Positions 27,374 through 36,836 are shown, numbered from the stretch's first letter. The stretch is DNA of 64,000 nucleotides from Paraburkholderia solitsugae (GCF_013177695.1 NZ_WOEY01000057.1:1-64000), one strand, 5' to 3'. Numbers and translations are program-made. The notes: generated from the letters alone by a model not told the origin.

Positions 27374-28620
27374 AGAATATCGAGCCATCGCTCCGCGATA
27401 GATCTGACACGGACGGCCACGAACGCGGCTACGTGGTGATATTGACTCGCCTTGATACCGATCGCCATAGGCATAATTCGACGTTCGCTGACGAGCTAGC
27501 CCCAGGGTTGATATCTCACGGCGTCGAAGTGCGTTGCCTTGACTATGTTCGCGATGTGCGACAGGTTGGTGAAGCATTAAGAGACCCAGCTTGCCTATTT
27601 TTTATTTGCTTCAACGGCTTTGGCTCGGAGCTAATGGTTTTCTTGTCTCCGGGCGACTTGAAGTCAACCTTCGCATGCCATGACAAGCCGCTTTTTGACC
27701 TGATGCACGATTGCCCTGTGCATGAAACCATGGCACATCAGGTGAGCTCAAAAGGAAGCTTCCGACACCTTCTCATCACAGATTACGCGTATGGGCACTT
27801 AGCGCGTATGCTTGGCGTGGAAAATGTCCATTTTGTGCCAAGTATTACGTTTCCCACTACTCTTAGTGGCATGAACGTGCCATTTGATGACCGCCCGATC
27901 GATGTTTTGTTGCCTGTTGGCCTGTCAAGTGCATCATGGACCAAAGACCGTTACGCGAAACCATCCGGATATAAAGGCCGCATTTTCAAAGAGATCTTTG
28001 AAGCGGTGACTGAACGGGCGTCGGACGATCTCAATGTCGATCCCTTGGTCCATACCTTGAAGGCTTTTCAAGAGCTACAAATGCCGGTGAATTGGCATGA
28101 TCCCGATGTTCGCTTCCTGGTTACGTCAATTGTCGATTACGTCAAGTTCGAACGCCGTGATAGATTGGTACGCTGTATTCAACATTTACCGGTCACTGTA
28201 ATTGCGGATCGTGATGTGAGAGAGGTGTACACAGACACAAACTTGAAGTTTGTCAGAGATCAGTCATTTCCAGATCTGATTAAAATGATGGCGTCGGCCA
28301 AATCTGTAATTTGCCCTCTACCACATCATAGCGGCTTTCACGAGCGCGCGCTTTCAGCACTAAGTGCGGGGGCTGTAGTCATCGCTGCGCCGAATGAAAT
28401 CCTCGAGACCAACTTTCTTGATGGTTACGAGATGCTTAGCTACGGAAGTCACGAGGCTCTCGCGGCGCTTCTCGAAGACTGTATCCACGGTGAGATAGAC
28501 CTCCGAAGCATCGCATCGCGTGGGCGCGAGAAGGCGATGGCAACCTTCCCTCCGGGAAAGATTGCTGACATTATGGTTTCTCGTTATCGGACGATGCGAA
28601 GAAGGACGCATCAAGCCTAA
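27370..28620 (+). CDS. glycosyltransferase, GT-B/CgeB-like
   Basis: A 416-aa protein whose C-terminal part fits the donor-binding half of CgeB-like/GT1 transferases: SFPDLIKMMASAKSVICPLP, then HSGFHERALSALSAGAVVIA, with the FHER and A-x-x-A-G pattern, and a trailing PPGKIADIMVSRY helix. The N-terminal half (YVVILTRLDTDRHRHNSTFA and ACLFFICFNGFG) is less typical. Its ATG overlaps the stop of the heptad-repeat transferase by four bases, so the two are made together. Donor is unknown. Confidence 0.65.
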   Translation: MKNIEPSLRDRSDTDGHERGYVVILTRLDTDRHRHNSTFADELAPGLISHGVEVRCLDYVRDVRQVGEALRDPACLFFICFNGFGSELMVFLSPGDLKSTFACHDKPLFDLMHDCPVHETMAHQVSSKGSFRHLLITDYAYGHLARMLGVENVHFVPSITFPTTLSGMNVPFDDRPIDVLLPVGLSSASWTKDRYAKPSGYKGRIFKEIFEAVTERASDDLNVDPLVHTLKAFQELQMPVNWHDPDVRFLVTSIVDYVKFERRDRLVRCIQHLPVTVIADRDVREVYTDTNLKFVRDQSFPDLIKMMASAKSVICPLPHHSGFHERALSALSAGAVVIAAPNEILETNFLDGYEMLSYGSHEALAALLEDCIHGEIDLRSIASRGREKAMATFPPGKIADIMVSRYRTMRRRTHQA

Positions 28621-28807
28621 GAGAGGACATCGCGGTCCAGATTCTCGAAAAAAACCGTAAGCCGTCGACCGGCTCTCGCGCTCGATCGGACGGGCCTACA
28701 CGTCAGCGCGCGTCGCTGCCGCGCACGATACCGAACTGGGCGTCGACGCATTCCCGGTGACTGCCATGGGGCGCGTCCGACGTCATCACGCAAAACTGGA
28801 TACCGGA

Positions 28808-29029
28808 ATGACCATGGACTTCAACCACGCAATGCTCGCGCTCGAAGAAGCGGACCAGCAATGTCTGTACACCGATCAGCGGGATATCGGTGTGTGGACG
28901 GCAGCGATGAGTCGGGCGCGTAGCGTGCTTGCGCAACTCCAGGCTGCCGAGAGCGATGCAAAGCTGCACCGCGACGACAACGGTGCGTTTGACATCGTCC
29001 GGCAAGACGGTCTGGCATCGTTTGAATAG
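28808..29029 (+). CDS. possible small protein, unknown (73 aa)
   Basis: An ATG at 28808 starts a 73-aa frame (MTMDFNHAMLALEEADQQCL at the N-terminus) with normal amino-acid composition and predicted helices. It is not recognised. It lies between the last transferase and an IS110 remnant and overlaps the latter by a few bases. It may be a passenger or a stray piece brought in by insertion elements. Confidence 0.3.
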   Translation: MTMDFNHAMLALEEADQQCLYTDQRDIGVWTAAMSRARSVLAQLQAAESDAKLHRDDNGAFDIVRQDGLASFE

Positions 29030-29237
29030 GGGCGGTGATCGGTCTGCAAACAACGCCTTATGGACCATTGCCGTGGTTCGGATGCGCAGCGATCCGCGTG
29101 CCCGTGCATATGTGGATCGTCGGACAAAGGAAGGCATGTCGAACAAGGAAATCCATCGCTACCTGAAGCGCTATATCGTCCGGGAACTGTACCCGCTCAT
29201 CTTGGCCGATCTGGCCGATTCGACGCCTGTCCTTTGA
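29022..29237 (+). pseudogene. IS110-family transposase, C-terminal remnant
   Basis: The translated stretch contains LNRGGDRSANNALWTIAVVR, then DPRARAYVDRRTKEGMSNKE and HRYLKRYIVRELY, which closely follows the end of IS110-type DEDD transposases (GGDRQAN..LW.I, DPRTRAYVARRT, I.RCLKRYVAREVY). Only the last about 70 codons remain, so it is inactive. Confidence 0.75.
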
Positions 29238-29246
29238 CATAGGAGC

Positions 29247-29456
29247 GTCAACGCGCCGACGGACAGTTTGTGGGGTTCGCTGAAGGTAGCGCGCGTGCAT
29301 GGACGACACTTCGCCGCGCGGCGTGCCGCAATGGATAGAGGTGATTAACTGGCTGGGCTTTTACAATGCGCGCGGTTACGCTCGATACTCGACTACACCA
29401 GCCCCATGACGTTCGAGAAGAACTGGCTGACAGCCCAACAAGGCGAGACCGCATAA
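29247..29456 (+). pseudogene. IS3-family transposase OrfB, C-terminal remnant with frameshifts
   Basis: It reads DSLWGSLKVARVHGRHFAAR then RAAMD, shifts frame to EVINWLGFYNAR, and returns to LDYTSPMTFEKNWLTAQQGE before TAA 29454-29456. This is the recognisable end of an IS3 OrfB. Two compensating indels show decay. It abuts the IS110 remnant, showing repeated insertions at this spot. Confidence 0.75.
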
Positions 29457-29740
29457 CTCCGTCGGTTATGGGATTCGTCGGACAGGGGCAAGGTCACCAA
29501 ATTCGACGGCAGTCCGCGAAACGGTGTATTTTGCCGCACCCGGTTCGACAAATTTTTACAAAGCTTGATAACATGCCAACTGTGCTGTGGAACGGCGGCA
29601 AAAAACCTGTGGATCTTGCCGGAAATAGTCACTCGGTCATTGGTGCGCGGGCCGTACGCGCCGATGCGCAGGTTTGCCCGTGAGATGAAAACCAAACCGC
29701 CGAGCATACTGATCGACTTCCCGCAGATCGCGACTTTGGT

Positions 29741-31615
29741 ATGCAAAATCACCAATCAAAATTTCCCCCTTCTGAATCGGGTCGCTCGACCATCGGTAGT
29801 GAACTCGGCGTTACGAATGACGCCGGCACTGCCTCGTTGACCAATTCCCATGTGCTATCTTGCCGTGCGCTGCTTGACGCGGATTTCTACCTTTCCCGCT
29901 ATCCCGATGTCGGCGATGTCGGAGCCGACCCGTTGACGCATTACACGGAGTGGGGCTGGAAGGAAGGGCGCTATCCGATGTCGCCGCAGTCTATAGATTT
30001 CGATCGCGTTAGCGAAGCATTGAGAGTCTGTCCAACGAACCGCATGGCTCGACAACTCGAGATCATGCATTTGCTAAGATCGACCGATTTTTCGAACGTC
30101 GAGAGCGCAACCGATTCATTTTTCTCGATCTTTGGTGCGCCGCCGGTCGATGACGAACTTAGGGTTACTTTCGAAGTCGCGGCCTTCAACATGTTCGAGC
30201 GATGGCTTCGCGGCGAACTGCTTGCAGGCATTCGGGATGTCCTGCGATTGATAGAGCGCATTCGTGTGCTTTACCCGTCGTCGAAACTGCTTCATGCCTT
30301 GAACGGTCTCGCGTTTTATCAAAGCGGCGAATTGCTAGAGGCTGAAAAAACTCTGCGTTCGCTTCCGTCTGATGGGGTTTTGGAAGCGAATGTGCAGGAG
30401 TGGTGTTCTTTGGCGCTTCGTAGAATCGACGAAGCACAACGCGCAAATGCGAAGCCCAATTTAGACGCTAATCTGTTGCTGCTCGACAATTCGTACCCGT
30501 CGCAGTTCTCATCTTTCCGATATGGCGAACTGACGACTTACCTTGAAAGCTTCGATTCCAGCAGCGCGTGCGTACGGCCCGATGAAGGCATCTCCCGCCT
30601 TGGCGAATCGAAGGAATTTATCGAACTTCGCCGCGCGCTATTCGATGAAAAAGGAATCGTGCCTGAACGCGTGCGTCGGTTCGACTCTCAAGCGCTCGCA
30701 ACTGCCAAAGTGGGTTATACGGTCTTCCTCAACCAGGCAGACTTCTTTTTCACACAGATAGGATTGCCTTCCGCCGAGCATCTGGCTTTTACACTATATC
30801 CGGGTGGCGGTTTTGCTCCAGACAACCCCAAGTCGGATTTGTCTCTAAGGAGGCTGTGCGAGAACGACCGCGTAAAGAAAATCATCACCACGCAAATCGT
30901 TTCTTATCGCTATCTTCTCGATGGCGGATTTTGTGATTCTGAAAGAATTTTGCATCTCTTCGGTGGAATTGTTCCTGCCATCTTCGCCGAGAAACGCCCC
31001 AAAGATGTTAAGCCCGTCAACGAGGGAGCGCTGAATATCTGCTTCGTTGCCCAGCGTTATTCCCCAATTGGCGCGGAGAAGGGCTACGACGTGTTCGCAC
31101 ATGTCGTGAAGATCTTTGCCAATTCGCCGGATATCAACTTTCATGTCGTCGGTGGTTTCGATGAGACCATCATCGATATCGGACCTGCACGCAATATCAC
31201 TTTCTACGGCACGCGCCCAGCCAGTTTTTTTGAGGGCTTTTATCAAAAGATGGACGCGATTCTTTCGCCAAACATCGAACTGTCGGCCCTTGATCCCTCA
31301 GTGCCGAAAGTTTTCGACGGCTTTCCGACAACGTGTGTGATGGAGGCAGGCCTGCAAGCCGCAGCGATGTTCGTCACCGATTTCCAGCGCATGAATCGTC
31401 ATCTGGACGGCACGCCGATATTTTCGGCTGGCGAGATGACGCTTATCGATAGAGATGCCGAGGCAATTGCGGCGACGCTTCGCCGGTACCTCGGTGATCG
31501 GCAGGCGCTTCGCGATCTTGGTGAAGCGGGCAGGCAGGCTGTCCTGAGGGAATATTCTTTCGAACGCCAGATGAAGCCACGCCTTGATCTACTCGGAAAA
31601 TACCTTGCGGCATGA
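29741..31615 (+). CDS. GT4-like glycosyltransferase with N-terminal DPLxHY repeat
   Basis: A 624-aa protein. Residues about 46-79 hold one copy of the short repeat found in front of many polysaccharide transferases (DADFYLSRYPDV, then DPLTHYTEWGWKEGRYP). A helical linker to about 240 follows. From about 244 the chain is paralogous to the 25691-27373 enzyme: LLLLDNSYPSQFSSFR, LYPGGGFAPD, ICFVAQRYSPIGAEKGYD, FHVVGGFDE, FYGTRPASFFEGFYQKMDAI and DGFPTTCVMEAGLQAA. It lacks the heptad tail. Remnant insertion sequences lie immediately upstream. It is the last plus-strand gene before the converging minus-strand module. Confidence 0.75.
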   Translation: MQNHQSKFPPSESGRSTIGSELGVTNDAGTASLTNSHVLSCRALLDADFYLSRYPDVGDVGADPLTHYTEWGWKEGRYPMSPQSIDFDRVSEALRVCPTNRMARQLEIMHLLRSTDFSNVESATDSFFSIFGAPPVDDELRVTFEVAAFNMFERWLRGELLAGIRDVLRLIERIRVLYPSSKLLHALNGLAFYQSGELLEAEKTLRSLPSDGVLEANVQEWCSLALRRIDEAQRANAKPNLDANLLLLDNSYPSQFSSFRYGELTTYLESFDSSSACVRPDEGISRLGESKEFIELRRALFDEKGIVPERVRRFDSQALATAKVGYTVFLNQADFFFTQIGLPSAEHLAFTLYPGGGFAPDNPKSDLSLRRLCENDRVKKIITTQIVSYRYLLDGGFCDSERILHLFGGIVPAIFAEKRPKDVKPVNEGALNICFVAQRYSPIGAEKGYDVFAHVVKIFANSPDINFHVVGGFDETIIDIGPARNITFYGTRPASFFEGFYQKMDAILSPNIELSALDPSVPKVFDGFPTTCVMEAGLQAAAMFVTDFQRMNRHLDGTPIFSAGEMTLIDRDAEAIAATLRRYLGDRQALRDLGEAGRQAVLREYSFERQMKPRLDLLGKYLAA

Positions 31616-31649
31616 ACGGCCGTTCAGGTCGCTCATGCACACAAAGCAA

Positions 31650-32306
31650 TTAGGACTTAACCATGGGTCGAGCGGGGTTGCCCACCACCGTCGTGAAGGG
31701 CTTGACGTCTTTGGTAACGATTGCGCCCATCCCGACGACGGCGCCGCGTCCAATCCTTAATGGACGGTCGGAGTTGCCGTGTCGCAGCACAGCGCCCGAT
31801 CCGATGTATACATCATCCTCGATGACAATGCGTCCGTTGCAATTGACCCGAGGTGCAAAAGTAACGAAGTCGCCGATCACGCAGTCATGTGCAACATAGC
31901 TATACATGTTGCATTGAAAGTGGCGCCCAATTCGGACGTTCGCTGTAGACATCGTGAACTCGGAAAACACGGCGCCTTCGCCGACCGTCACATTATCAAA
32001 ACGCTTGTGACTTGCCGCAGCGACCGATTCGAACTGAAGGTGCTCTGCCTCACATCTTTCCGCAAGCTTCCTTCGGCCAGCCGAGGTGCCAAGCGACAAA
32101 ATGACTTTCCGGTCGCGATGTCCAGCTGATATCAATTTGTCAAAGGCAATCACCTTGACGCCGTTGACCACAGTGCCGACTTCTTCGGCGACGTCCGAGA
32201 CAAAGACGACCGCGTCATTATCCTGTCTGTCACGCAAGATATCCCGGACGATCGGAAGTATTTCCCGTCCGTGTCCACCGCAACCATAAATTGCATAGCG
32301 ATTCAT
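31650..32306 (-). CDS. NeuD/PglD-type sugar O/N-acetyltransferase
   Basis: A 218-aa protein with an N-terminal nucleotide-sugar binding Rossmann-like part (RYAIYGCGGHGREILPIV) and a C-terminal left-handed beta helix of hexapeptide repeats (VTVGEGAVFSEF, VRIGRHFQCNMYSYVAHDCV, IVIEDDVYIGSGAVL, GAVVGMGAIVTKDV). The catalytic His is in VAHDCVIGDFV. Family members acetylate the 4-amino group of UDP- or dTDP-4-amino-4,6-dideoxyhexoses (PglD, VioB) or sialic acid. The start 32306 follows a GGAG site. It is last of four minus-strand genes that begin with an aminotransferase. Confidence 0.83.
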   Translation of the reverse strand: MNRYAIYGCGGHGREILPIVRDILRDRQDNDAVVFVSDVAEEVGTVVNGVKVIAFDKLISAGHRDRKVILSLGTSAGRRKLAERCEAEHLQFESVAAASHKRFDNVTVGEGAVFSEFTMSTANVRIGRHFQCNMYSYVAHDCVIGDFVTFAPRVNCNGRIVIEDDVYIGSGAVLRHGNSDRPLRIGRGAVVGMGAIVTKDVKPFTTVVGNPARPMVKS

Positions 32307-32413
32307 GCTATCTCCGTTTCTTGTTTGTCGCGCCCTAAGGAGGCGGCGCGGTCCGCACGTGTCTTTTAGCCACAAGCGCTGCGTCCAGCGTCCGCAGCGT
32401 CTGGTCGGGCGCG

Positions 32414-33580
32414 TCAGCCCCGAATGCTTTCGCGCAACTTTCCTTTGACACGTCGAGCGACTTCCTTGACAAGGCTGGCCGTGGTGGTCATCGAAACATG
32501 GCTGGGGTCGGGTGCCAAATCCCGCCCGAGTTTTTCTTCGAGATGTGGAAAGTGGTCAGCCGAGGCATTGTCGGCCGGCCAGTCCGGACGCAAGGTATCG
32601 ATGTTCGAGGACCAAACGTGAAAGACGCCGTCGCTAATATGGTAGTCCTTGAGAAGGATCTCGCGAGTCGTGTCGTTACAGAGAAGTATGTACAGTTTCT
32701 CAAGACCTACGAGGGCATAAGTCTTTGTCAGTCCGGGAAACTCGCCGCGGAACAGGAGTGCCTTTTCAATTTCCAAATGCTCTTCGGACGGAACATGCTT
32801 GCGCTGAAGCCGATCGTGGAAACCTTCCTTTAAAAGCTCTGAATTCATATCCGAAAAGAACGATTGCGCAATCAAATAATGTTCATTAATGGTGCGAATA
32901 GCATTCAATTTATTTTGTGAGCTCGCGTTCTCGCCGGGCATGATGCGGAATTCGATTTCGCACGAATCCGTCACATGTATATCGTAGTGCTTTACGAGGC
33001 GGATCCACATATCCATGTCAGGCAACTGACGATAGCGGTTATTGAATTCGCCGATGTGTTCATACACTGACCGCCGAACCATGATGGTCGGATGACACAG
33101 GCAATTGCCCTCATCGAAAAAGCGCCGAAGCCATTCGCCGCGTGATCGGTTTGCCTGATCGAAAACTGTGCCAAACGCCAGATCGGAGGGCGCAATCGGC
33201 GCGCCGTCCTTATCGATGAAACGCGCACGCCCGAAAACCGCGCCGATTTCCGGATGCGTATCGAGGAACTCCACCTGCCGGGACAGTTTGCCCTCCAACC
33301 AACGGTCATCAGAATTGAGTAGCGCGATATAAGTGCCCTTGCACTTGCTGATCAACTCATTGGTGACCACACATGCGCCACGATTTATCGTGTTCGGAAA
33401 AAACTGGATGCGTGGATCGTCGATCGACGCGACTGCGTTGCGGGTATCGTCAGTGGAGCCGTCATCCGAGATGATGAACTCGAAATCCGTGAAGTCCTGC
33501 GAAAGAACACTTTTGATGGCCTGCGCCACGAATGGACCGTGGTTGTAAGTGGCCATGATGACTGATACTTTGGGATGCAT
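32414..33580 (-). CDS. GT2-family glycosyltransferase
   Basis: A 388-aa GT-A fold transferase. The N-terminal VSVIMATYNHGPFVAQAIKS, the first Asp motif DFEFIISDDGSTDDT, NRGACVVTNELIS and the DxD-like YIALLNSDDRWL mark the family. WLRRFFDEGNCLCHPTIMVR and LPDMDMWIRLV are the acceptor-side segments. The C-terminal about 150 residues are not recognised. It starts 2 bp beyond the preceding gene's stop on the same strand. Donor unknown; context suggests it adds a sugar of the aminosugar-bearing unit. Confidence 0.82.
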   Translation of the reverse strand: MHPKVSVIMATYNHGPFVAQAIKSVLSQDFTDFEFIISDDGSTDDTRNAVASIDDPRIQFFPNTINRGACVVTNELISKCKGTYIALLNSDDRWLEGKLSRQVEFLDTHPEIGAVFGRARFIDKDGAPIAPSDLAFGTVFDQANRSRGEWLRRFFDEGNCLCHPTIMVRRSVYEHIGEFNNRYRQLPDMDMWIRLVKHYDIHVTDSCEIEFRIMPGENASSQNKLNAIRTINEHYLIAQSFFSDMNSELLKEGFHDRLQRKHVPSEEHLEIEKALLFRGEFPGLTKTYALVGLEKLYILLCNDTTREILLKDYHISDGVFHVWSSNIDTLRPDWPADNASADHFPHLEEKLGRDLAPDPSHVSMTTTASLVKEVARRVKGKLRESIRG

Positions 33581-33582
33581 TT

Positions 33583-34521
33583 TTAACGCCTGATAATGTT
33601 TTGTAGCCTGCCGACCAGTACCGGCGGAATGGTGAGTTTTGCAAGTCCGACGATAAACGGCGGGCATGCGCTCACAACAAATTTGAGCATCTTGATCAGC
33701 AGACGTCTTTCAAATGTGTGCGTGCGAAAAGTGGTTGTGCTGATGGCGCCAGCACTTATCAAATGCCGCGCCAGCTCGTTGAACTCCGCATGAAATGTGC
33801 CATTGGTAGCGCGATCATATTGCGGCAGCAATGCGAGTTGTTCCGCAAGCTTTTGCTGATAGGTTAGAATACTCCAAGAGCCTTTGGGATGAACACGATA
33901 GACCGACATCGGCTCTTTCAGAAAGCCGATCAGGCCGAATTGGCCCAGCGTAATGTGCATTGCCCAATCGTAGGCTTTGATCGTAAAGAGCGAAGGCGGC
34001 AAAAGTCTAAGTGACTCAAGGCGATAGAGGCATGTCGAAAAATTGCCGATCACGTTGTCGCTGATAAGCGATCGACTGGTCAGGTAGTTCCATCCCTCCA
34101 ATTCAGGAACGCGCGGTGTAAATTGCTTCGGACCTTCTTCAAAAACAATATAGTTTGCACTGCACATCACACACTCGCGATGACTCTCCAGGAAGCGGAC
34201 CTGTTTGGCAAGCTTGCAGGGATCCGTCCAGTAATCGTCGCCCTCAAGCACCGCGACATAGTCGGCGGTACATGCGGCAAAGCCTCGCTGGTAATTGCGA
34301 GTGATGCCAAGATTTTTCGCCCCTTTCAAGTAGGAAATCGACACGCGCGGGTCGATTTCCTGGTAGGTGCTAATCACGGCTACGGTCGCATCCGTCGATT
34401 TGTCGTCGGCGACGATGATGTCGATCTCACCGTCAAACTGCTGCATCAGGATGCTGTCCAGTGCTTGCTGAACAAAGCGCTCGTGATTGTATGTGACGAG
34501 CAGAACGTTGACTCTCAGCAT
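33583..34521 (-). CDS. GT2-family glycosyltransferase
   Basis: A 312-aa GT-A transferase: VNVLLVTYNHERFVQQALDS, IDIIVADDKSTDAT, LGITRNYQRGFAACTADYVA and the metal motif VLEGDDYWTDP. Downstream KAYDWAMHITLGQFGLIGFL and YRVHPKGSWS are typical of GT2 proteins of O-antigen clusters. A short hydrophobic segment near the C-terminus (VSACPPFIVGLAKLTIPPVL) could touch the membrane. It is second gene of the minus-strand module, 171 bp after the aminotransferase. Confidence 0.84.
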   Translation of the reverse strand: MLRVNVLLVTYNHERFVQQALDSILMQQFDGEIDIIVADDKSTDATVAVISTYQEIDPRVSISYLKGAKNLGITRNYQRGFAACTADYVAVLEGDDYWTDPCKLAKQVRFLESHRECVMCSANYIVFEEGPKQFTPRVPELEGWNYLTSRSLISDNVIGNFSTCLYRLESLRLLPPSLFTIKAYDWAMHITLGQFGLIGFLKEPMSVYRVHPKGSWSILTYQQKLAEQLALLPQYDRATNGTFHAEFNELARHLISAGAISTTTFRTHTFERRLLIKMLKFVVSACPPFIVGLAKLTIPPVLVGRLQNIIRR

Positions 34522-34692
34522 TTTGGTATGTGCTCAGGTTGGCCGCGTGCTGCAGATGTTTTCGATGCTTCTGCGACGCTCGCTGCTCGTAGAAGACTTG
34601 TCACAGGCTCCCTCCGCGCAACACATGGACGAAAGCCACCAGGTACCGTATGCGGCATTCCGGACATTTCCTTTCCTTTCATTTCATTTCAT

Positions 34693-35814
34693 TCACTTCG
34701 ATATTGTCCACTTTAACGACGAGCATCGCTTCGTACTTTGCCCGGCAACGTTTCTGTTCAATATTTTTTTTTTTTCCTCGTCGGCCAAACCGAAGTGGAG
34801 CGGCAGGCAGAGCACACGCCTGCTTATATCGTTCGATATCGGAGTTCTTTCTGCCTGACGGACGTAGTCCAGTTCCGATAGCGACGGATAGAAATAGCGG
34901 CGCGGATTGATGCTGTTGAGATTCAGCGTTGCAACGACGTGCAACAACATCTCTTCGCTTTCGAAGATCACCGGGAAGTAGGCGTGGTTGTATTCGCAGT
35001 CGGGCTCGATCGACTGGAAGCGCACGGGCAGTCCGACCAGTCGCTCCTTGTAGCGCCGATGCAATTCACGACGTTTCGCCAGAATCTCGTTGATATATTT
35101 AAGGTTGCAGAGCCCCATCGCGGCGTGAGCTTCGGAATTCTTGCCGTTGATGCCAACCAGACCAAATTCAGTAGGCGAGAGATGGCCGAAGTTGCGCATC
35201 TCTGCCACGCGTTTAAGCAGTTCGGGCGTCTGGCAGATCACGGCGCCGCCTTCAATCGTGTGAAAGAGCTTCGTCGCGTGGAAACTGGTTGCCGACAGAT
35301 CGCCGTATTGGAATGCCGACTTACCGCGATACTTGGTGCCGAATGCGTGAGCCGCATCGTAGATCACCTTTAGGCCGTGCTTTTTGGCGATCGCGTCGAT
35401 CTTGTCGATTTCGCAGGGATTGCCGAATACGTGGGTCGCCATGATCGCCGACGTTTTGTCGGTGATGGCCTGCTCGATCTTTTCCGGATCGATATTGAGC
35501 GAGTCCGGCGAAATGTCGACCATTGCCGGCGTGCAGTTCTCCCACACGATCGTAGAGGTCGTCGCGACATAGCTGAACGGCGTCGTAATGATCTCACCGC
35601 TCAAGCCAAGTGCCTTGATGCCGAGTTGCAGCGCGATGGTGCCGTTGGTTACGTACAAAAGGTAGTCGAGCGACAAATACTCTTTCAACCGTAACTCGAG
35701 TTCGCTTGAAAGGGGGCCGTGATTGGTCAGCCACTCGCGACGCCAGATGCCGTCAAGATAAGTTTGGTATTCAGCAAGTGGCGGGAGAAACGGCTTTGTG
35801 ACATTGATTTGCAT
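34693..35814 (-). CDS. DegT/DnrJ/EryC1 sugar aminotransferase, VioA/FdtB-like
   Basis: A 373-aa PLP enzyme. KPFLPPLAEYQTYLDGIWRR followed by WLTNHGPLSSELE is the usual start of VioA-type dTDP-4-keto-6-deoxyglucose aminotransferases. The PLP phosphate and ring contacts are TNGTIALQLGI, VIYDAAHAFG (Asp) and the Schiff-base Lys in SFHATKLFHTIEGGA. The substrate dTDP-4-keto-6-deoxyglucose would come from RmlB. With the NeuD-like acetyltransferase it would give dTDP-Qui4NAc or the Fuc isomer; this is inference. The C-terminus is encoded across a 12-A run on the coding strand (34764-34775), so its last about 20 residues may vary by slippage. Confidence 0.85.
   Translation of the reverse strand: MQINVTKPFLPPLAEYQTYLDGIWRREWLTNHGPLSSELELRLKEYLSLDYLLYVTNGTIALQLGIKALGLSGEIITTPFSYVATTSTIVWENCTPAMVDISPDSLNIDPEKIEQAITDKTSAIMATHVFGNPCEIDKIDAIAKKHGLKVIYDAAHAFGTKYRGKSAFQYGDLSATSFHATKLFHTIEGGAVICQTPELLKRVAEMRNFGHLSPTEFGLVGINGKNSEAHAAMGLCNLKYINEILAKRRELHRRYKERLVGLPVRFQSIEPDCEYNHAYFPVIFESEEMLLHVVATLNLNSINPRRYFYPSLSELDYVRQAERTPISNDISRRVLCLPLHFGLADEEKKKILNRNVAGQSTKRCSSLKWTISK
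34764..34775 (-). repeat. homopolymer run of 12 A on the coding strand
   Basis: A T12 run on the plus strand (A12 in the gene) lies about 17 codons before the aminotransferase stop, encoding EEKKKIL. It is a replication-slippage or transcriptional-slippage site; a one-base change would replace the last residues. Confidence 0.9.
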
Positions 35815-36340
35815 GACGAGGTTTCCTCATTCGACGTCCCACCGACTTAGCTGAGCATTCAATGCACCTACCTGCACATTGCGTACCTCGCGAAGCGATG
35901 GGTTCAACTGTACGTCGGACGGTTGTTATGGGTAATTTTGATTGATCGCGAAATTTTTATCGGTAAAGCCGGGCGTACGACCGTGCCGAAAAATTTTCGG
36001 ATCGACCAGGCTGGCACGGCGGACGGTCTTGTGCGTTTGTCGCGGTGCAGTGAGTGTCTCGTCGCTTCACCCGTCGCGTGAACAAATGTAAGCCGGGTGC
36101 GATTTGACGAGCGCTGTCGTCTTGGTGCTTACGTGACGTGCCTTGGCGTGACTTTCCCCGCGTCCCTCTGCGCCTACAGTCTGGCCGCGTGAAGGAAAAA
36201 GCTCGCAATCCAAGTCCGAATTCGGGGGCTCGTTTGGAGCGACTTGATCCTTCGGGGAGGTTTCGTGGAATTGCATGTTTGCCGTCATGTCAGTTGGCCA
36301 TGGCACCTTGTTATCAGGTTACTGATTATAACGAAAGATT
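35815..36340. other. AT-richer gap, promoter region of the minus-strand module
   Basis: About 525 bp with no convincing gene. The part next to 35815 must hold the promoter for the aminotransferase operon, but no pair of boxes was clear. The right half borders decayed insertion sequences. Confidence 0.4.
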
Positions 36341-36732
36341 CCGCGTCCTAGCCGCCCGCGCAAGCCGCGCAGAACCCTGAAGCAGATTCACGCTGACCTC
36401 TGCGCGCTGGGCTTCACCGGCTCCTGCGACCTTGTCGCCGCGTTCGCGCGTCGCTGGCGACAGGAACAGCAAGAACGCGCCAGAACCGCCGGTCGCGGTA
36501 CCTTTGTGTCCCTCGCCTTTGCCTTTGGTGAAGCGTTTCAATTCGACTGGGGCGAGGATTGGGCTGTCATCAATGGCGAGTGCACCGAGCTGCAGGTCGC
36601 GTAGTTCAAGCTCAGCCACGGCCGAGCGCTCTTCCTGCGCGCCTATTTGCTCCTGACTCACGAGATGCTGTTCCACGCGCCACCACGCGTTTGTCGCGTG
36701 GGGTGGCATTCCGGGCCGGGGACCTACGAATG
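36341..36732 (+). pseudogene. IS21-family IstA transposase remnant
   Basis: It translates as RRTLKQIHADLCALGFTGSC, AFARRWRQEQ, GTFVSLAFAFGEAFQFDWGE, DWAVINGECTELQVA, then an in-frame TAG, FKLSHGRALFLRAYLLLTHE, and a frame change to HHAFVAWGGIPGRGP. This is the middle of IstA with a stop and a frameshift. istB is absent. Confidence 0.8.
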
Positions 36733-36836
36733 AAAGGGACTTCCCCGTCCCGAATCAGACGCCCGTGCGTGCAACGGCATCAAGGTGCCACGATAGGGTC
36801 TTCACGCACCATCAGCTCACTCGACAGGGGAAGTCT

